Of a DNA stretch of 40,610 bases, positions 33,612-40,610 are shown piece by piece (positions within the stretch are counted from its first letter, which is position 1; each line of letters starts with the position of its first letter). The notes under the pieces are model-generated. The model was not told the DNA's origin. It worked only from the letters and a program-made list of their open reading frames with translations, and did no database searches. Source of the DNA: Bacillota bacterium (GTDB lineage: Bacteria > Bacillota > Negativicutes > Sporomusales > CTSoil-080); assembly GCA_017889625.1 (NCBI GenBank), contig JAGGAD010000018.1, forward strand, positions 1 through 40,610, written 5' to 3'. A program made the position numbers and the translations under genes.

Positions 33612-34408
33612 CAGCTAACACCTTCTTCCCGGTCACCCTTTTCCCAATGCACTACTAATTTTTCGATAAAAGCTATTACGGCATATCCGAAGATACCCAG
33701 CAAGGCCGCCATAATCACGGATGCCCAAAATATCAAGGCTCCATTAGCACCGTAATACAACGAATTTAAAATTTTTATTCCAATACCTTCCTTGGTTCCC
33801 AGCATCTCCACCAGTATCGCGGCTGTAATCGCAGCTGGCGCGGAGAGCTTAAGACCAGAGAACAAATGCGGCAAGGCTGCCGGAATCATTAGTTTACAGT
33901 AAGTATCAATTTTAGTTGCCGTATATGAATAAACTAGTTCAATTTTATCCTTGTCGACGCTCTTAAGGCCACTATACATATTAACCGCTACCGGGAAAAA
34001 AGTAATAAATGCCGAAAGCATAATACGGGCTGCATCCTGACTTTTGACAATCGAGTATACAATAGGCGCGAGAGCCAAAACTGGAATCATTTGTGAGATA
34101 ATAAGATAAGGAAACAACATCTTCCCTACGAATTTTGCTAAGCTCATAACAATAGCCACAGCTACGCCAACCACAGCACCAAGAATGAACCCGATAAAGG
34201 CTCTCGACAATGTCACCATTGCGGAAGCTAACAACGAATTAAAGTTTACCAAAAAGGTACCAGCAACCTGATGAAAATATGGAAGTTTTTGCATATGCAT
34301 ACTGTCGTGCATGACATTCTGCAATACCCACGCTCCACATTCCCACGCTAAAATAAGTCCTACAAACCAGACCAGCGCGGCAATATTTTTAGTTCTTCGG
34401 GCTTCCAT
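33611..34408 (-). CDS. ABC transporter permease (SsuC/TauC type), first of two
   Basis: About 265 residues with six membrane segments and the coupling loop KIELVYSYTATKIDTYCKL near 165-185. ATG 34408 is preferred: it has GGGGGTG 5 bases upstream and starts 2 bases after the ATPase stop; the ATG 21 bases earlier would overlap the ATPase gene. It pairs with the second permease as the membrane channel of the uptake system. Confidence 0.87.
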   Translation of the reverse strand: MEARRTKNIAALVWFVGLILAWECGAWVLQNVMHDSMHMQKLPYFHQVAGTFLVNFNSLLASAMVTLSRAFIGFILGAVVGVAVAIVMSLAKFVGKMLFPYLIISQMIPVLALAPIVYSIVKSQDAARIMLSAFITFFPVAVNMYSGLKSVDKDKIELVYSYTATKIDTYCKLMIPAALPHLFSGLKLSAPAAITAAILVEMLGTKEGIGIKILNSLYYGANGALIFWASVIMAALLGIFGYAVIAFIEKLVVHWEKGDREEGVS

Positions 34409-34410
34409 CG

Positions 34411-35184
34411 TCACACCCCCATGAAACATTTTCGGATTCTTGCAAGCAACGACATAAATTCAGGAGTGTCACGCACCTCATTTGACCGTGGCCGAGGTAA
34501 ATTAATATCAATAACATCCGCAAGTTGTCCCGGATGCGGCGTCAACACACACACCCGATCCGAAAGAAATACCGCTTCTGAAATATTATGGGTCACGAAA
34601 ATCACGGTTTTATGAGTCTTGCTCCAAATTTTTAGTAAGTCTTCCTGCAATTTATTGCGAGTAAACTCGTCCAAGGCCGAGAACGGCTCGTCCATCAGCA
34701 AAATCTTAGGATTTATGGCAAGCGCTCTCGCAATACCGACCCGTTGCTGCATACCGCCGCTCAGTTGGCGAGGATAACGATTAGCATAGTCACTGAGCCC
34801 TACTAATTCCAGCATTTCTTCAGCTATCTCGTTCCGCTCGACCCGGCCTATTTTCATAATTTCCAGCGGCAGACAAATGTTTTTCTGGATAGTCCTCCAC
34901 TCATACAACACCGGATTCTGAAAAACCATCCCATATTGTCTTGTTTTTCTTGCTTCCCCAGGTGTAAGACCACCAATAACGATTTCTCCCGTGGTAGGTT
35001 TTAAAAGATCTGCCATTAGCCGCAATAGAGTAGTCTTACCACACCCGGAAGGTCCTAACAATGATATAAATTCACCTTCCCGAATATTAAAATTAACATT
35101 ATTAAGTGCAGCTATAGCTTCGCCTTTTTGGCCTTTATAAACCATGCTGACATTTCTGATTTGTATCTCGGAAGTGCTACTCAT
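34411..35184 (-). CDS. ABC transporter ATPase (SsuB/TauB type)
   Basis: 257 residues from ATG 35184, which has AGGAGG 8 bases upstream; the open frame continues 20 codons further up through a hairpin and should not be used. Walker A GPSGCGKTT lies at 44-52, the signature is LSGGMQQRV, Walker B is ILLMDEPFSALD and the H-loop is FVTHNISEA. It energises the two permeases. Close family relatives drive import of taurine, nitrate, sulfonates and heterocyclic vitamin precursors. Confidence 0.92.
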   Translation of the reverse strand: MSSTSEIQIRNVSMVYKGQKGEAIAALNNVNFNIREGEFISLLGPSGCGKTTLLRLMADLLKPTTGEIVIGGLTPGEARKTRQYGMVFQNPVLYEWRTIQKNICLPLEIMKIGRVERNEIAEEMLELVGLSDYANRYPRQLSGGMQQRVGIARALAINPKILLMDEPFSALDEFTRNKLQEDLLKIWSKTHKTVIFVTHNISEAVFLSDRVCVLTPHPGQLADVIDINLPRPRSNEVRDTPEFMSLLARIRKCFMGV

Positions 35185-35209
35185 AAGAAAAACCTCCTGA
35201 TAATAAAAG

Positions 35210-35245
35210 AATGGCGCAAGAATCCTTAAAAATCCTTGCGCCATT
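35210..35245 (-). terminator. intra-operon hairpin before the ABC genes
   Basis: AATGGCGCAAG pairs perfectly with CTTGCGCCATT and is followed on the minus strand by TCTTTTATTAT, just before the ATPase ribosome site. It likely acts as a partial terminator or attenuator between the MmgE/PrpD gene and the transporter. Confidence 0.65.
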
Positions 35246-35305
35246 GCAATTCTTTAATATATATTTTCCATTTAATGAACTACTTATCTCTATTTAAAAA
35301 TTATG

Positions 35306-36700
35306 TTAAATCTTCTCTCCTGCATCGTTAACAAGATCTAACAACCGTGACATATCCCGCTGATTTTCAAGGTTCTCGATAAACTCAATAATTCTGTCCG
35401 TCCTTAAGGGATCACTGTAGATACGATTAGCCAGCCCACGGAATTTGTCTTTAACATCATTAAATCGTACTGGATTCCTCCAATCACCCTTGGGGTCTTC
35501 AACTACAGCTTCATACTTTTTCCCATCTTTCATCGTAATTTCCACGGCACTTGAGTAATGTTCAGGATACCGACGTTCAAACTCTGGGTCTTCTACAACA
35601 TCCGTCACCGAAATTAAATATCTAACTAGCGGATCCTCAATATACTTAACATCAAATTCATCCACCGTTACTTTCCCATTTTTGAATGCGATAGCTGCTT
35701 GGTATGGCATGCTAAACTGCAAATCTACAATATTTTTGGGATCCCATTTTCGCTTTTCTGCCAAAAGTCGCATAGTGTATTTTGAAGAACGAATATGGAT
35801 TTTTTCAATTTCATCCGCCCTCGGCTGATGCTTTTCCACAATCTCTAAACAAGCATCCAAATGACCACCCGAATAGCGGCAACAAGGATATACTTTTATA
35901 CTTGATGAAGCAAAAGTCCACTTATCCCCGAGGCCTTCCAAAATATATTTTGTATCAAAATGATCAAGATAGGAATATGCATGCATAAGACCATCTTTGC
36001 CCTCATAAATGTCGGACGGGCCATTAAACCCCTTTTTGGCCATTCGCGCGGCAATAATCGAATTCATTGCTGGATGCCCTGCCTGAAGGCGTTTAGTAAA
36101 CGAACCCTCAGAATTCCAAGCCATAAGTCCAGCAACCATGCTGCCTGCAATTCCCTGAGCATAAACCATTTGCAATTTATCAAGTTTCATCAGCTTTCCC
36201 GCCGAAACAGCAGCCCCCATGGTTCCACAGGTACTAGTTGGATGAAAACCTTGGTAATACATATCTCCTAAGTAAGCCGTTCCCATGCGGCATACTACTT
36301 CATTACCTAAAGAAACTGCTTCAATAAACTGCTTCCCGCTGGCCTTGCTGTACTCGGCTAATGCCAAGCTTACCGGATACGTAGCTGGAGACGGGTGCGC
36401 ATTTGACTCATTATGGTCGTCAACAAAATCATAACCGTAGCACTGTATCGCATTGGCAAAGGCAGCGTTTGGCAATGCAACTTTTTTAGCCAAACCTACG
36501 ATTGAACCTTCTTCTGGTCCACCAAGTTCCTGCGCAATCTCTCTCGCAATCTGGCTTGTTGAAAGGTTCCTTGTCCCAACCATAGAGGCCAACACATCCA
36601 GAGTTAGTAGCTTGGCATGATCCACCGCATAAACAGGCAAATCTTCATAATTTAATTCTACGGTCAACTGTGAAATTTCTTCTGCAATTGTTTTTCTCAT
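35306..36700 (-). CDS. MmgE/PrpD-family protein
   Basis: A 464-residue protein from ATG 36700 (GGAGG 7 bases upstream). It shows family landmarks: YGYDFVDDHNESNAHPSP, GFHPTSTCGTMGAAV, GSFTKRLQAGHPAMNSI and the KVYPCCRYSGGHLDA stretch. The family includes 2-methylcitrate dehydratase, cis-aconitate decarboxylase and iminodisuccinate epimerase; many members are uncharacterised and sit in amide- or hydantoin-degradation operons. No other methylcitrate-cycle gene is nearby, so PrpD itself is unlikely. As first gene of the operon it may act on the product or stereochemistry of the ring substrate. Confidence 0.85.
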   Translation of the reverse strand: MRKTIAEEISQLTVELNYEDLPVYAVDHAKLLTLDVLASMVGTRNLSTSQIAREIAQELGGPEEGSIVGLAKKVALPNAAFANAIQCYGYDFVDDHNESNAHPSPATYPVSLALAEYSKASGKQFIEAVSLGNEVVCRMGTAYLGDMYYQGFHPTSTCGTMGAAVSAGKLMKLDKLQMVYAQGIAGSMVAGLMAWNSEGSFTKRLQAGHPAMNSIIAARMAKKGFNGPSDIYEGKDGLMHAYSYLDHFDTKYILEGLGDKWTFASSSIKVYPCCRYSGGHLDACLEIVEKHQPRADEIEKIHIRSSKYTMRLLAEKRKWDPKNIVDLQFSMPYQAAIAFKNGKVTVDEFDVKYIEDPLVRYLISVTDVVEDPEFERRYPEHYSSAVEITMKDGKKYEAVVEDPKGDWRNPVRFNDVKDKFRGLANRIYSDPLRTDRIIEFIENLENQRDMSRLLDLVNDAGEKI

Positions 36701-36907
36701 CAAAATTCCTCCATATATTACTATTTAGCAACTTTCTTGCAATTTTATTTCGTCTACAAAAAACCGCCAAGTATCAGTAAAACTCCATTCTTGCAGCTCT
36801 TAATACAACTAGTATTACTTGATTGAACCTCAAAAACTATTACCTCCGCATCTTTCAAAAGCTGCTTCTTAGAAATAAAAAAATAGGCTGCAAAGAACCA
36901 GTTGCCT
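36701..36907 (-). promoter_or_regulatory. operon leader with possible attenuator
   Basis: The leader of the MmgE/PrpD operon is about 220 bases. It contains AGGC/GCCT (36885-36888 with 36904-36907) followed on the minus strand by A and T7 (36877-36883), a weak terminator-like structure, and an overlapping 17-codon frame beginning GTG ATG with AAGGG before it. A second frame stays open for 53 codons without a normal start. No T-box or known riboswitch motif was recognised. Confidence 0.35.
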
Positions 36908-36927
36908 GCTCCATTGCATCACCCTTG

Positions 36928-36979
36928 ATTTAAATTATACGGATTATAAGCAGAAAAAAAAGGACATATGTCTCTTTTT
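36928..36979 (-). promoter_or_regulatory. 52-bp repeated promoter/operator element, copy A
   Basis: Identical to the copy at 38617-38668 at 49 of 52 positions. On the minus strand it holds the dyad GACATATGTC (36963-36972) and two TATAAT boxes (36943-36948 and 36934-36939). The dyad centre is at -40.5 relative to the second box, the usual position of a Crp/Fnr-type activator. The adjacent 36980-37126 is AT-rich and shows nothing else. Confidence 0.6.
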
Positions 36980-37126
36980 GTCAGATATAATATAATAAAG
37001 TTTTAAAAAACTACTTGGTAATTAATGTCTACTTAACTGGCTCTATTTTTTTATGGCCATTTGGAAAATTTATTAACGGTAAACACTTTACTACTGAACC
37101 TAAAAATTGCCCCAGGGCTTAGGTTT

Positions 37127-37180
37127 AATGCAAAAAACAACCAAAACAGCGCTCACACTGTTTTGGTTGTTTTTTGCATT
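37127..37180. terminator. very strong terminator behind the YnfM-like MFS gene
   Basis: A perfect 23-bp stem (37127-37149 with 37158-37180) with an 8-base loop and A/T-rich arms, 72 bases after the MFS stop on the minus strand. Confidence 0.9.
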
Positions 37181-37251
37181 TTGGATCGTTGGTAACTGCA
37201 CGACAATTTTTTCTGCCAATACTGTTCCCATTTCTAGAATTCTATCATTAT

Positions 37252-38460
37252 TTAATAATTTTTACATGAAGCCTTAAAATTTTCTTTATATAGTAAGTTA
37301 GCAGCAATAATTATTGCAAATAATAATGCAATACCAATTAATAATGTTACGCCATGCCAACCCCGCCACAGAAGGAACTGACCTCCAATAGTGCCAAGGC
37401 AACTAGAACCAGTATAGTAAAACAAAAGGTACAGCGAAGAAGCATGTGCTTTACTATTGGTAGCGGTCTTCCCAATCCAACTACTAGCAACTGAGTGACA
37501 ACCAAAAAAGCCAAAGGTAAAGAATGCTAAGCCAATAATTTTTAAATAGATACTACAGACTAGAGTCATAAGACAGCCTAACATCATTATCGGAATACCA
37601 ACGATCAATACTTTTGGACTGCCATGTTTATCGGCCATTTTCCCCATAAAAGTAGAGCTGAACGTGCCCATCAAATAAACAAAAAATATACAGCCAACAG
37701 CGGCTTGACTAAACTGGTATGGCGGTGCCATTAATGGGTATGAAATATAGTTATACATGGTTACAAAACTGCCCATTAAAAGAAAACCCATAATATAGAT
37801 TAAAAGCAATTTCGGATTTTTTATATTTTCTGCCAGTAGCTGCAAAGTTTTTTTGACGGACTGTTTTCGCGGCATAAAATTTTGTGACACCGGCAAATTA
37901 AACAAAAACCAGATTGCACAAGCAAAAGACAATAGACCAATGAATTCTAAGGCAATACGCCAAGAAAAAAAGTCAGTAATAAAACTAACAATAATCCGCC
38001 CGGCCAGACCACCAACCGTATTACCGCTGATGTAAATACCCATCACTAAACCAGCCGTGGCATGGTCAAATTCTTCACTAATGTAGGCCATGGCTATAGC
38101 GGGAAACCCCGCTAATAATGCTCCTTGCAAAGCTCTAATTCCCAAAATTATATAAAAGTTTGAAAAAAGCGGTAACATTATCGCCAGAATCGAAGATCCT
38201 AACAAAGACATGACCATTATCTTTTTCCGTCCTTTGGAATCAGATAGCCACGACATAATAATCATAAAAATGGCTAAACTGGCTGTTGCAAAAGAAACGG
38301 TTAAACTTGAATAAGCAGGTTGAATATTCATTTCTTTAGAAAATACAGGAATTAATGGTTGAGTGCAATACAACAAAGCAAAAGTTACAAAACTTCCTAA
38401 AAATAATGATATAATTGTTCTCCAATAAGCTTTACTGCCTGTGATTAAGTAATTTTCCAT
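37252..38460 (-). CDS. MFS transporter, YnfM-like
   Basis: A 402-residue protein with twelve hydrophobic segments. The opening LLYCTQPLIPVFSKEM and the loop motif SWLSDSKGRKKIM are typical of the YnfM/arabinose-efflux-like branch of the major facilitator superfamily. GGAG lies 8 bases before ATG 38460. It is monocistronic with a strong terminator and a copy of the 52-bp element 157 bases upstream, so it is probably co-regulated with the MmgE/PrpD-pyrimidine operon. Import or export of a related compound is a reasonable guess. Confidence 0.87.
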   Translation of the reverse strand: MENYLITGSKAYWRTIISLFLGSFVTFALLYCTQPLIPVFSKEMNIQPAYSSLTVSFATASLAIFMIIMSWLSDSKGRKKIMVMSLLGSSILAIMLPLFSNFYIILGIRALQGALLAGFPAIAMAYISEEFDHATAGLVMGIYISGNTVGGLAGRIIVSFITDFFSWRIALEFIGLLSFACAIWFLFNLPVSQNFMPRKQSVKKTLQLLAENIKNPKLLLIYIMGFLLMGSFVTMYNYISYPLMAPPYQFSQAAVGCIFFVYLMGTFSSTFMGKMADKHGSPKVLIVGIPIMMLGCLMTLVCSIYLKIIGLAFFTFGFFGCHSVASSWIGKTATNSKAHASSLYLLFYYTGSSCLGTIGGQFLLWRGWHGVTLLIGIALLFAIIIAANLLYKENFKASCKNY

Positions 38461-38616
38461 GTGCTTTTCTCCTACATTACTAAATGTGTTTTATGAAAAT
38501 TATTTTATCGCTAACATTTTATGCATTCATCCATTGCACTTTATTATATAATTAACATATTGGATTAATTATTTTCATTATCATTGAATGCACTGGCGAT
38601 TAATTACAACAATATA

Positions 38617-38668
38617 ATTTAAATTATACGGATTATAAGCAATAAAAAAAGGACATCTGTCTCTTTTT
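38617..38668 (-). promoter_or_regulatory. 52-bp repeated promoter/operator element, copy B
   Basis: Second copy of the element, with dyad GACATCTGTC (38652-38661) and TATAAT (38623-38628 on the minus strand), centre again at -40.5. It faces the MFS gene. Between it and the plus-strand uridine phosphorylase gene I see only the leader described next. Confidence 0.6.
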
Positions 38669-38835
38669 AAATAGGCGTTCTGTGCTATCTAGCAGACTTT
38701 GGACTAAGAAAAATAGCAGATGAATTATTTTATCTCCTTAGTATAACACTGCACATTGCTTTTGAACGTAAAGAAATTATAAGGTTCTATTTGCATAACA
38801 GAAAAATTAAACTTCCGCACAATGAAGAATTTTCG

Positions 38836-38899
38836 TATAATAAAAAACAAACAAGGAGCGTAATTATAATTGTTATCTAGACAGTTTACAGCTACTTGA
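38836..38899 (+). promoter_or_regulatory. promoter box and short coupled leader ORF before uridine phosphorylase
   Basis: TATAAT (38836-38841) is followed by AAGGAG (38853-38858) and a TTG at 38870 that opens nine codons (MLSRQFTAT). Its TGA overlaps the TTG at 38896 (TTGA), an arrangement typical of translational coupling. Confidence 0.4.
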
Positions 38900-39693
38900 C
38901 GGGACAGAGCATATCTATGGAAAATATAAAAATGCACCACATTGGATGCACAAAGGATGATATTGGGAAATATGTGTTTTTGCCGGGTGATCCTGGACGG
39001 GCTAAATTAATTGCTTCTTATTTTGATAAAACAGAATTTGTTACGTCAAACCGTGAGTTTACTACTTATACCGGTAATATTGATGATACGAAGGTCAGCG
39101 TAACCTCGACCGGGATTGGCGGCCCGTCAGCTGCTATAGCAATGGAAGAACTCGTAAAGCTTGGTGCGCATACATTTATCCGCGTGGGAACTTGCGGCGC
39201 TATCCAAAAAGAGCTTAAGCCGGGAACACTGGTTATTCCCACCGCTGCAATTCGCAAGGATGGAACAAGTCAAGAATATATTCCTGTTGAATTTCCTGCT
39301 GTTGCGGATTTTTCTCTTCTAACGGTACTTAAGGAAGCTGCAGAACGTCTAGGTCATTCTTATCGCATGGGCATTGTAGAATGTAAAGATTCCTATTATG
39401 GACAACACGAACCAGAAAGAATGCCAGTTGGACATATGCTCAGGGAAAAGTGGGAAGCTTGGAAACTGGCTGGTACCCTTGCTTCCGAGATGGAATCATC
39501 CACATTATTTGTAGTGGCTTCTGTTTTGCATGTGCGATGCGCAACTGTATTATTGCTCTATCGTAACAGGGAACGCGAAAAGCTTCTTAATACAGAAGCA
39601 ATCTGCTCAGATCAGGTGCCAGATGCTGTTGAGACTGCGATTGAAGCGATGCGCAGCATGATTATCCAGGATAACCGACAACACCACGGCTAG
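38896..39693 (+). CDS. udp: uridine phosphorylase
   Basis: Up to 265 residues. From the in-frame ATG at 38917 it aligns by eye with E. coli Udp: phosphate-binding PGDPGRAK, NREFTTYTG, STGIGGPSAAIAMEEL, RVGTCGAI, and the nucleoside-binding EMESSTLF. It splits uridine with phosphate into uracil and ribose-1-phosphate in the cytosol. The start is TTG 38896 (coupled to a nine-codon leader) or ATG 38917; neither has a strong ribosome site of its own. It is followed 13 bases later by the Crp/Fnr gene. Uracil made here could feed the PreA pathway encoded to the left. Confidence 0.87.
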   Translation: MTGQSISMENIKMHHIGCTKDDIGKYVFLPGDPGRAKLIASYFDKTEFVTSNREFTTYTGNIDDTKVSVTSTGIGGPSAAIAMEELVKLGAHTFIRVGTCGAIQKELKPGTLVIPTAAIRKDGTSQEYIPVEFPAVADFSLLTVLKEAAERLGHSYRMGIVECKDSYYGQHEPERMPVGHMLREKWEAWKLAGTLASEMESSTLFVVASVLHVRCATVLLLYRNREREKLLNTEAICSDQVPDAVETAIEAMRSMIIQDNRQHHG

Positions 39694-39706
39694 AGAGGTA
39701 GCACCT

Positions 39707-40350
39707 ATGATTAAAAAGCTGATTAATGAGATAGCAGATACTAAATCACGCCAGTGGCTTTTTAATTTACTGCAATTCATGTCAGACGAAGTGCTACAGA
39801 ATTGCAGGCTTTTATATCGTAAAAAAGGAACAACACTTATCCATGTAGGCGATATGGCAGATTCTGCTTATTTGCTTGTTGAAGGCTCGGTCAAAATTAT
39901 AAATGAACTGCCTAACGGTGTAGTCTATTCCTTTGCCAAGTTATATGCACCTGAGTTGTTAGGCGAAAATGAACTGCTTGCTAATTTCCCATGTTATCGC
40001 GGTACGGTAGTATGTGAAACAGATTGTAAGTTTATCTATTTATCTAAGAAAGATTTTTTGTTGTGGCTAAAGAAAAGTCCTGAAACACTATATCAGGTTA
40101 CGGTTGCAATTATTAAAAAAACAGGCTTGCTTATCATCTTGCGCAATATTATGAGGTTAAAGCAGAAAATGATATTTGTGTGTTAAATATTCCACGTAGC
40201 CAACTTGCCGATGAAATTGGGTTTTGCGTCAAAACAGTTGACCGTTGCATTCGAAAATTTAAGGATTCAGGACTAATAAATCGACAGGGCATGAAAATTA
40301 CTATCACTAAAAAACAATACCTACTACTTCAAAATTTTAATTTTCATTAA
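39707..40350 (+). pseudogene. Crp/Fnr-family regulator split by a frameshift at an A7 tract
   Basis: The first frame (39707-40186, 159 residues) carries the cyclic-nucleotide-like sensor barrel (GDMADSAYLLVEGSVKII, PELLGENELLANFP) and then loses sense. From the A7 tract at 40115-40121 the -1 frame continues the protein naturally: NRLAYHLAQYYEVKAEND, then the Crp helix-turn-helix RSQLADEIGFCVKTVDRCIR and a stop at 40348-40350. One added A would restore a full regulator of about 214 residues. ATG 39707 follows GAGAGG by 8 bases. Only one cysteine lies in the sensor strands near the usual position, so a Fnr-type cluster is unlikely. It is the best local candidate to bind the 52-bp elements. Confidence 0.85.
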
Positions 40351-40368
40351 AATATATTTAGATTATAT

Positions 40369-40402
40369 AACAGCTATCTTTTCTAAGATGGTTGTTTTTT
40401 TG
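40369..40402 (+). terminator. terminator of the udp-crp unit
   Basis: AACAGCTATCTT pairs with AAGATGGTTGTT (two G-U pairs, loop TTCT), followed by a T7 run. Confidence 0.8.
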
Positions 40403-40523
40403 TTAATAATTCCTCATTTACGTCAATATGGCCATAAATAATGCCTACATTTTATATTCGCCAGCCCCATGGCGGCGCAGATAAATTTTATTTAGCTGTT
40501 GTCGTAATATTATCGTCAAAATG

Positions 40524-40550
40524 AAAAAACCTACAGAGTAAAAACCCTGC
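40524..40550 (-). terminator. possible terminator of the tRNA gene
   Basis: On the minus strand GCAGGGT pairs with ACTCTGT through a T-rich loop, then AGG and T6 (40524-40529). The pairing includes G-U pairs. Confidence 0.5.
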
Positions 40551-40565
40551 AAGCCTTGAATTCAA

Positions 40566-40610
40566 TGGTGGAGACGAGGGGGATCGAACCCCTGACCTCT
40601 TGAATGCGAG
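40566..40610 (-). tRNA. partial tRNA-Ala (anticodon CGC)
   Basis: The minus strand from the right edge reads an anticodon loop CTCGCAT (anticodon CGC), the 3' anticodon stem TCAAG, a variable loop, a T arm AGGGG-TTCGATC-CCCCT, the acceptor strand CGTCTCC, discriminator A and an encoded CCA at 40566-40568. Position 70 is U, as needed for the G3-U70 identity pair of tRNA-Ala. The 5' half lies outside the window. Confidence 0.9.

Noticed and set aside
35306-36700. Assignment as 2-methylcitrate dehydratase (prpD)
   Set aside because: The protein is in the family, but no methylcitrate synthase, methylisocitrate lyase or PrpF gene is nearby, and the operon context is amide-ring degradation.
40109-40123. 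Programmed -1 ribosomal frameshift at the A7 tract of the Crp/Fnr gene
   Set aside because: In the zero frame the tract reads AAA AAA ACA after ATT and does not form a canonical X XXY YYZ slippery heptamer; slippage of polymerase or an indel explains it as well, so I kept only the neutral description.
1-40610. CRISPR arrays, insertion sequences, prophage or integrase genes
   Set aside because: No regularly spaced direct repeats, transposase or recombinase motifs or terminal inverted repeats were seen; the only duplicated block is the 52-bp promoter element.

Overview
The window looks like a chromosomal segment of a Gram-positive-lineage but double-membraned (diderm) anaerobe of the Negativicutes, most likely Sporomusaceae or a close relative. 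The reasons are two tandem outer-membrane porins with an N-terminal SLH domain and a terminal phenylalanine (OmpM type), strong AGGAGG ribosome sites, frequent TTG and GTG starts, moderately low GC, and many ferredoxin-type, radical-SAM and old-yellow-enzyme proteins. I see no transposase, integrase, phage gene or CRISPR array. A partial tRNA-Ala(CGC) lies at the right edge.

Layout. 1-5.0 kb: a small XRE-type regulator, a HAD phosphatase with an ECF-transporter S component, an aromatic-acid-exporter-like protein, an ICMT-family methyltransferase, and a 50-residue unannotated small protein with its own promoter. 5.0-8.4 kb: an MFS transporter and an old-yellow-enzyme/dienoyl-CoA-reductase-like flavoprotein, in one operon. 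8.6-10.8 kb: HelD. 11-15.2 kb: a large 7TMR-DISM hybrid histidine kinase with two kinase cores, and a response regulator whose output half is of the CdaR/PucR type. 15.3-21.1 kb: a TetR regulator, a 36-residue small ORF, an aromatic-acid-type MFS transporter, a MarR regulator, a cyclase-family hydrolase behind a textbook promoter with a 22-bp perfect palindrome, and a radical SAM-PDZ-DUF512-like protein. 21.2-27 kb: a secreted SnoaL-like protein, the two SLH porins, an E. coli-type CCA-adding enzyme with a damaged gene fragment in front of it, and a small secreted protein.

27.2-36.7 kb is the most coherent unit. It is one long minus-strand operon reading MmgE/PrpD, ABC ATPase, two permeases, an NMT1-type binding lipoprotein, a TudS-related desulfidase, PreA (dihydropyrimidine dehydrogenase catalytic subunit), a hydantoinase/allantoinase, and an M20 carbamoylase, ended by a strong terminator. 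It reads as uptake, desulfurisation, ring reduction, ring opening and decarbamoylation of a (thio)pyrimidine or hydantoin-like compound. A YnfM-type MFS gene follows, then on the plus strand a uridine phosphorylase and a Crp/Fnr-family regulator.

A 52-bp element with a GACAT-type dyad is present twice (49 of 52 identical): upstream of the operon and upstream of the MFS gene. In both copies the dyad centre falls at about -40.5 from a TATAAT box, where a Crp/Fnr activator would sit. The Crp/Fnr gene in the window is interrupted by a one-base frameshift at an A7 tract between its sensor and DNA-binding domains. Other damaged or uncertain gene ends are the 5' end of the hybrid kinase, the fragment before cca, and the left-edge frame. 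All family assignments come from reading motifs; no database search was run.
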